Positions 62,505-64,000 of a stretch of DNA of 64,000 nt are shown piece by piece (the stretch's first letter is position 1; every line of letters starts with the position of its first letter). A program made the translations under genes and the position numbers. This DNA is from Candidatus Sulfuritelmatomonas gaucii. Its GTDB lineage: Bacteria > Acidobacteriota > Terriglobia > Terriglobales > Acidobacteriaceae. The stretch spans positions 50,314 to 114,313 of the forward strand of contig OKRB01000090.1 of assembly GCA_900290245.1 (NCBI GenBank). The letters are read 5' to 3'. The notes beneath the pieces are model-generated. The model was not told the DNA's origin. It made no database searches and worked only from the letters and a program-made list of their open reading frames with translations.

Positions 62505-63371
62505 GTGCAGGAAGAGTTCCAATTGCGTACGCGCCTCCGCTGGCTGGTCGACAAGGCGGCAACATCTCTCGCGGTCCTGTCGACCCTCCTGGTTATTCTG
62601 CCGCTGGTGGCGATCTTCATCTATCTCATCATCCAAGGCGCCCATTCGCTGAATCTCGCCTTCTTTACGCAGATTCCCAAGCCGGTGGGCGAGGTGGGCG
62701 GCGGAATGGCCAACGCCATCGTCGGCTCTGTCACGCTTCTCGTCATCGCCAGCCTTCTTGGAGTTCCCATCGGCATCGGCGGCGGCATCTACCTGGCCGA
62801 GTTTGGCCGCGGCACCAAATTTGCCAACGGCGTACGCTTCACCGCTGACGTTCTCAACGGCGTTCCCTCCATCGTGATGGGCCTGGCCGCCTACGCGCTC
62901 ATCGTGGTGCCGCAACATCATTTCTCGGCTCTCGCCGGCGGCGTGGCGCTGGGCATCATGATGATTCCCACCATCTGCCGGACTACTGAGGAGATGCTCC
63001 TCATGGTTCCGCATGCGGTACGCGAAGCCGCGCTCGGCCTCGGCGTTCCCAATTGGCGCTCCGTGCTTTCCATCACCGTCAAGACCGCGTCGCCGGGTAT
63101 CATCACCGGCTGCATGCTGGCCTTCGCGCGTGTCGCCGGAGAAACCGCGCCGCTCATCTTTACTGCGTTGGGCAACGACTATTGGAGCACCAGCCTCAAC
63201 CAGCCCATCGCCGCCCTGCCTCTGCAGATTTACGTCTACGCGCTCTCCCCTTACGACGACTGGCACCGGCTGGCCTGGGCGGGGTCGCTGGTTTTGATTG
63301 TTCTCATTGTGCTCGCGGTTTCGCTGGTCCGTTTTGTCACCAGCCGCGGCGTTCTGAAAGGGGCTAGCTAA
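62505..63371 (+). CDS. pstA: Phosphate ABC transporter permease PstA
   Basis: A 288-residue partner permease with six helices. The EAA loop is in MVPHAVREAALGLGVPNWRSVL, and FARVAGETAPLIFTALG is the family signature. GTG 62505 is taken as the start: AAAGGGA lies about 11 bases before and similarity begins there. GTG 62481 is possible, and the frame is open from within pstC. Its TAA stop is one base before pstB. Confidence 0.93.
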   Translation: MQEEFQLRTRLRWLVDKAATSLAVLSTLLVILPLVAIFIYLIIQGAHSLNLAFFTQIPKPVGEVGGGMANAIVGSVTLLVIASLLGVPIGIGGGIYLAEFGRGTKFANGVRFTADVLNGVPSIVMGLAAYALIVVPQHHFSALAGGVALGIMMIPTICRTTEEMLLMVPHAVREAALGLGVPNWRSVLSITVKTASPGIITGCMLAFARVAGETAPLIFTALGNDYWSTSLNQPIAALPLQIYVYALSPYDDWHRLAWAGSLVLIVLIVLAVSLVRFVTSRGVLKGAS

Positions 63372-64000
63372 GTGGGCGTCGGCATCGAGGTTGCAAATCT
63401 AAACGCGTGGTACGGCACCAACCACACACTGCAGGACATCACTCTGAATATCCCGGCCAACCATGCCACCGCGCTCATCGGTCCCTCGGGCTGCGGCAAA
63501 AGCACATTCGTGCGCTGCCTCAACCGCATGCACGAAACCAATCCCATCGCGCGTGTCACCGGCACGGTGCGCATGGGCGACCTCGATATCTACCAGGGCG
63601 CCACGCCGGTTGAGGTTCGCCGCCGTGTGGGCATGGTCTTCCAGCGCCCCAATCCCTTTCCCACCATGTCCATCTACGACAACGTGGCTGCCGGCCTCAA
63701 GCTCAACGGCTACTCCAACCGCAAGTCACTCGACGAAGTCGTGGAGAAATCGCTCAAGAACTCGGCGCTCTGGGACGAAGTCAAGGACGAGCTCAAAAAG
63801 AAATCCGGAGCCAGCCTCTCCGGCGGCCAGCAGCAGCGCCTCTGCATCGCTCGCGCCCTCGCCGTCGATCCTGAAGTCCTGCTCATGGACGAGCCTGCCT
63901 CCGCCCTCGATCCCGTATCCACCTCCAAGATCGAGGACCTCATCTTCCAACTAAAGTCGCAGTACACCATCGTGATTGTGACGCATAATATGCAGCAGGC
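63372..64000 (+). CDS. pstB: Phosphate ABC transporter ATPase PstB, truncated by the window
   Basis: The first 209 residues of the ATPase that powers phosphate uptake; GTG start. Walker A is GPSGCGKST, the Q-loop is VFQRPNPFP, the signature is LSGGQQQR and Walker B is [13 protein letters not shown]. The H-loop reads VTHNMQQA at the window edge. About 45 residues are missing beyond 64000, by comparison with the usual length. phoU may follow. Confidence 0.95.
   Translation, partial: MGVGIEVANLNAWYGTNHTLQDITLNIPANHATALIGPSGCGKSTFVRCLNRMHETNPIARVTGTVRMGDLDIYQGATPVEVRRRVGMVFQRPNPFPTMSIYDNVAAGLKLNGYSNRKSLDEVVEKSLKNSALWDEVKDELKKKSGASLSGGQQQRLCIARALAVDPEVLLMDEPASALDPVSTSKIEDLIFQLKSQYTIVIVTHNMQQ

Overview
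The window looks like a chromosomal segment of an Acidobacteriota member, probably class Terriglobia. The basis is high GC, the mix of families (bifunctional YncE/phosphoesterase, acidobacterial VWFA-type secreted protein, carboxypeptidase-regulatory-domain TonB receptor) and dispersed intergenic palindromes and short tandem repeats of a kind I associate with that phylum. This assignment is inference from gene content. No rRNA, tRNA, phage, IS element or CRISPR array was seen.

Layout. (1) 514-7140: a compact plus-strand cluster for branched-chain amino acid / 2-oxoacid metabolism: CoA-transferase, 2-ferredoxin-type subunit, 2-oxoacid:ferredoxin oxidoreductase alpha, a fused beta-gamma subunit, branched-chain aminotransferase and glutamate dehydrogenase. 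(2) 7322-11931: secreted YncE/phosphoesterase and malate synthase. (3) 12165-24861: a complex I operon nuoABCDIHJKLMMN with no nuoEFG and with two nuoM genes; this is the 2M type of complex I, and it lies close to a ferredoxin-reducing enzyme. (4) 24950-29707, minus strand: tpiA, an unknown protein, a free-standing EF-Tu domain-III-like protein, pgk, a Rid-family protein and gap. (5) 30103-41993: kinase-like P-loop protein, HhH lipoprotein, DinB protein, a VWA plus 1051-residue exported-protein pair, ribA, GNAT, an orphan LytS-type kinase, VOC protein, MBL hydrolase and a zinc-finger membrane protein. (6) 42156-53330: gpm, eno, murA, mrp, thioesterase, glycosyltransferase, quinone oxidoreductase and a class III sirtuin. 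(7) 53459-64000: TonB receptor, Cys/His-rich secreted protein, homoserine dehydrogenase, a secreted unknown, a LacI regulator and pstCAB, which runs off the end.

The genes suggest an organism that can deaminate branched-chain amino acids (IlvE with GDH recycling the amino group), oxidise the 2-oxoacids to acyl-CoA while reducing ferredoxin (or run this in reverse), and exchange CoA by a transferase. The EFG-less complex I could take electrons from that ferredoxin or, driven by proton motive force, make it. Lower glycolysis (tpi, gap, pgk, gpm, eno) is nearly complete here, and malate synthase suggests a glyoxylate shunt.

The most striking non-coding feature is a set of about twenty arrays of degenerate 7-bp tandem repeats between genes. 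They fall into three word types (GCTANNN/GCTGNNN, GAYCACT, GGGAAYA). Several stop at a start codon and supply the Shine-Dalgarno sequence (nuoB, nuoC, nuoI, sirtuin), and others run into coding ends (nuoC, Rid gene, TonB receptor). A separate palindromic repeat has been taken in frame into the oxidoreductase beta-gamma gene.
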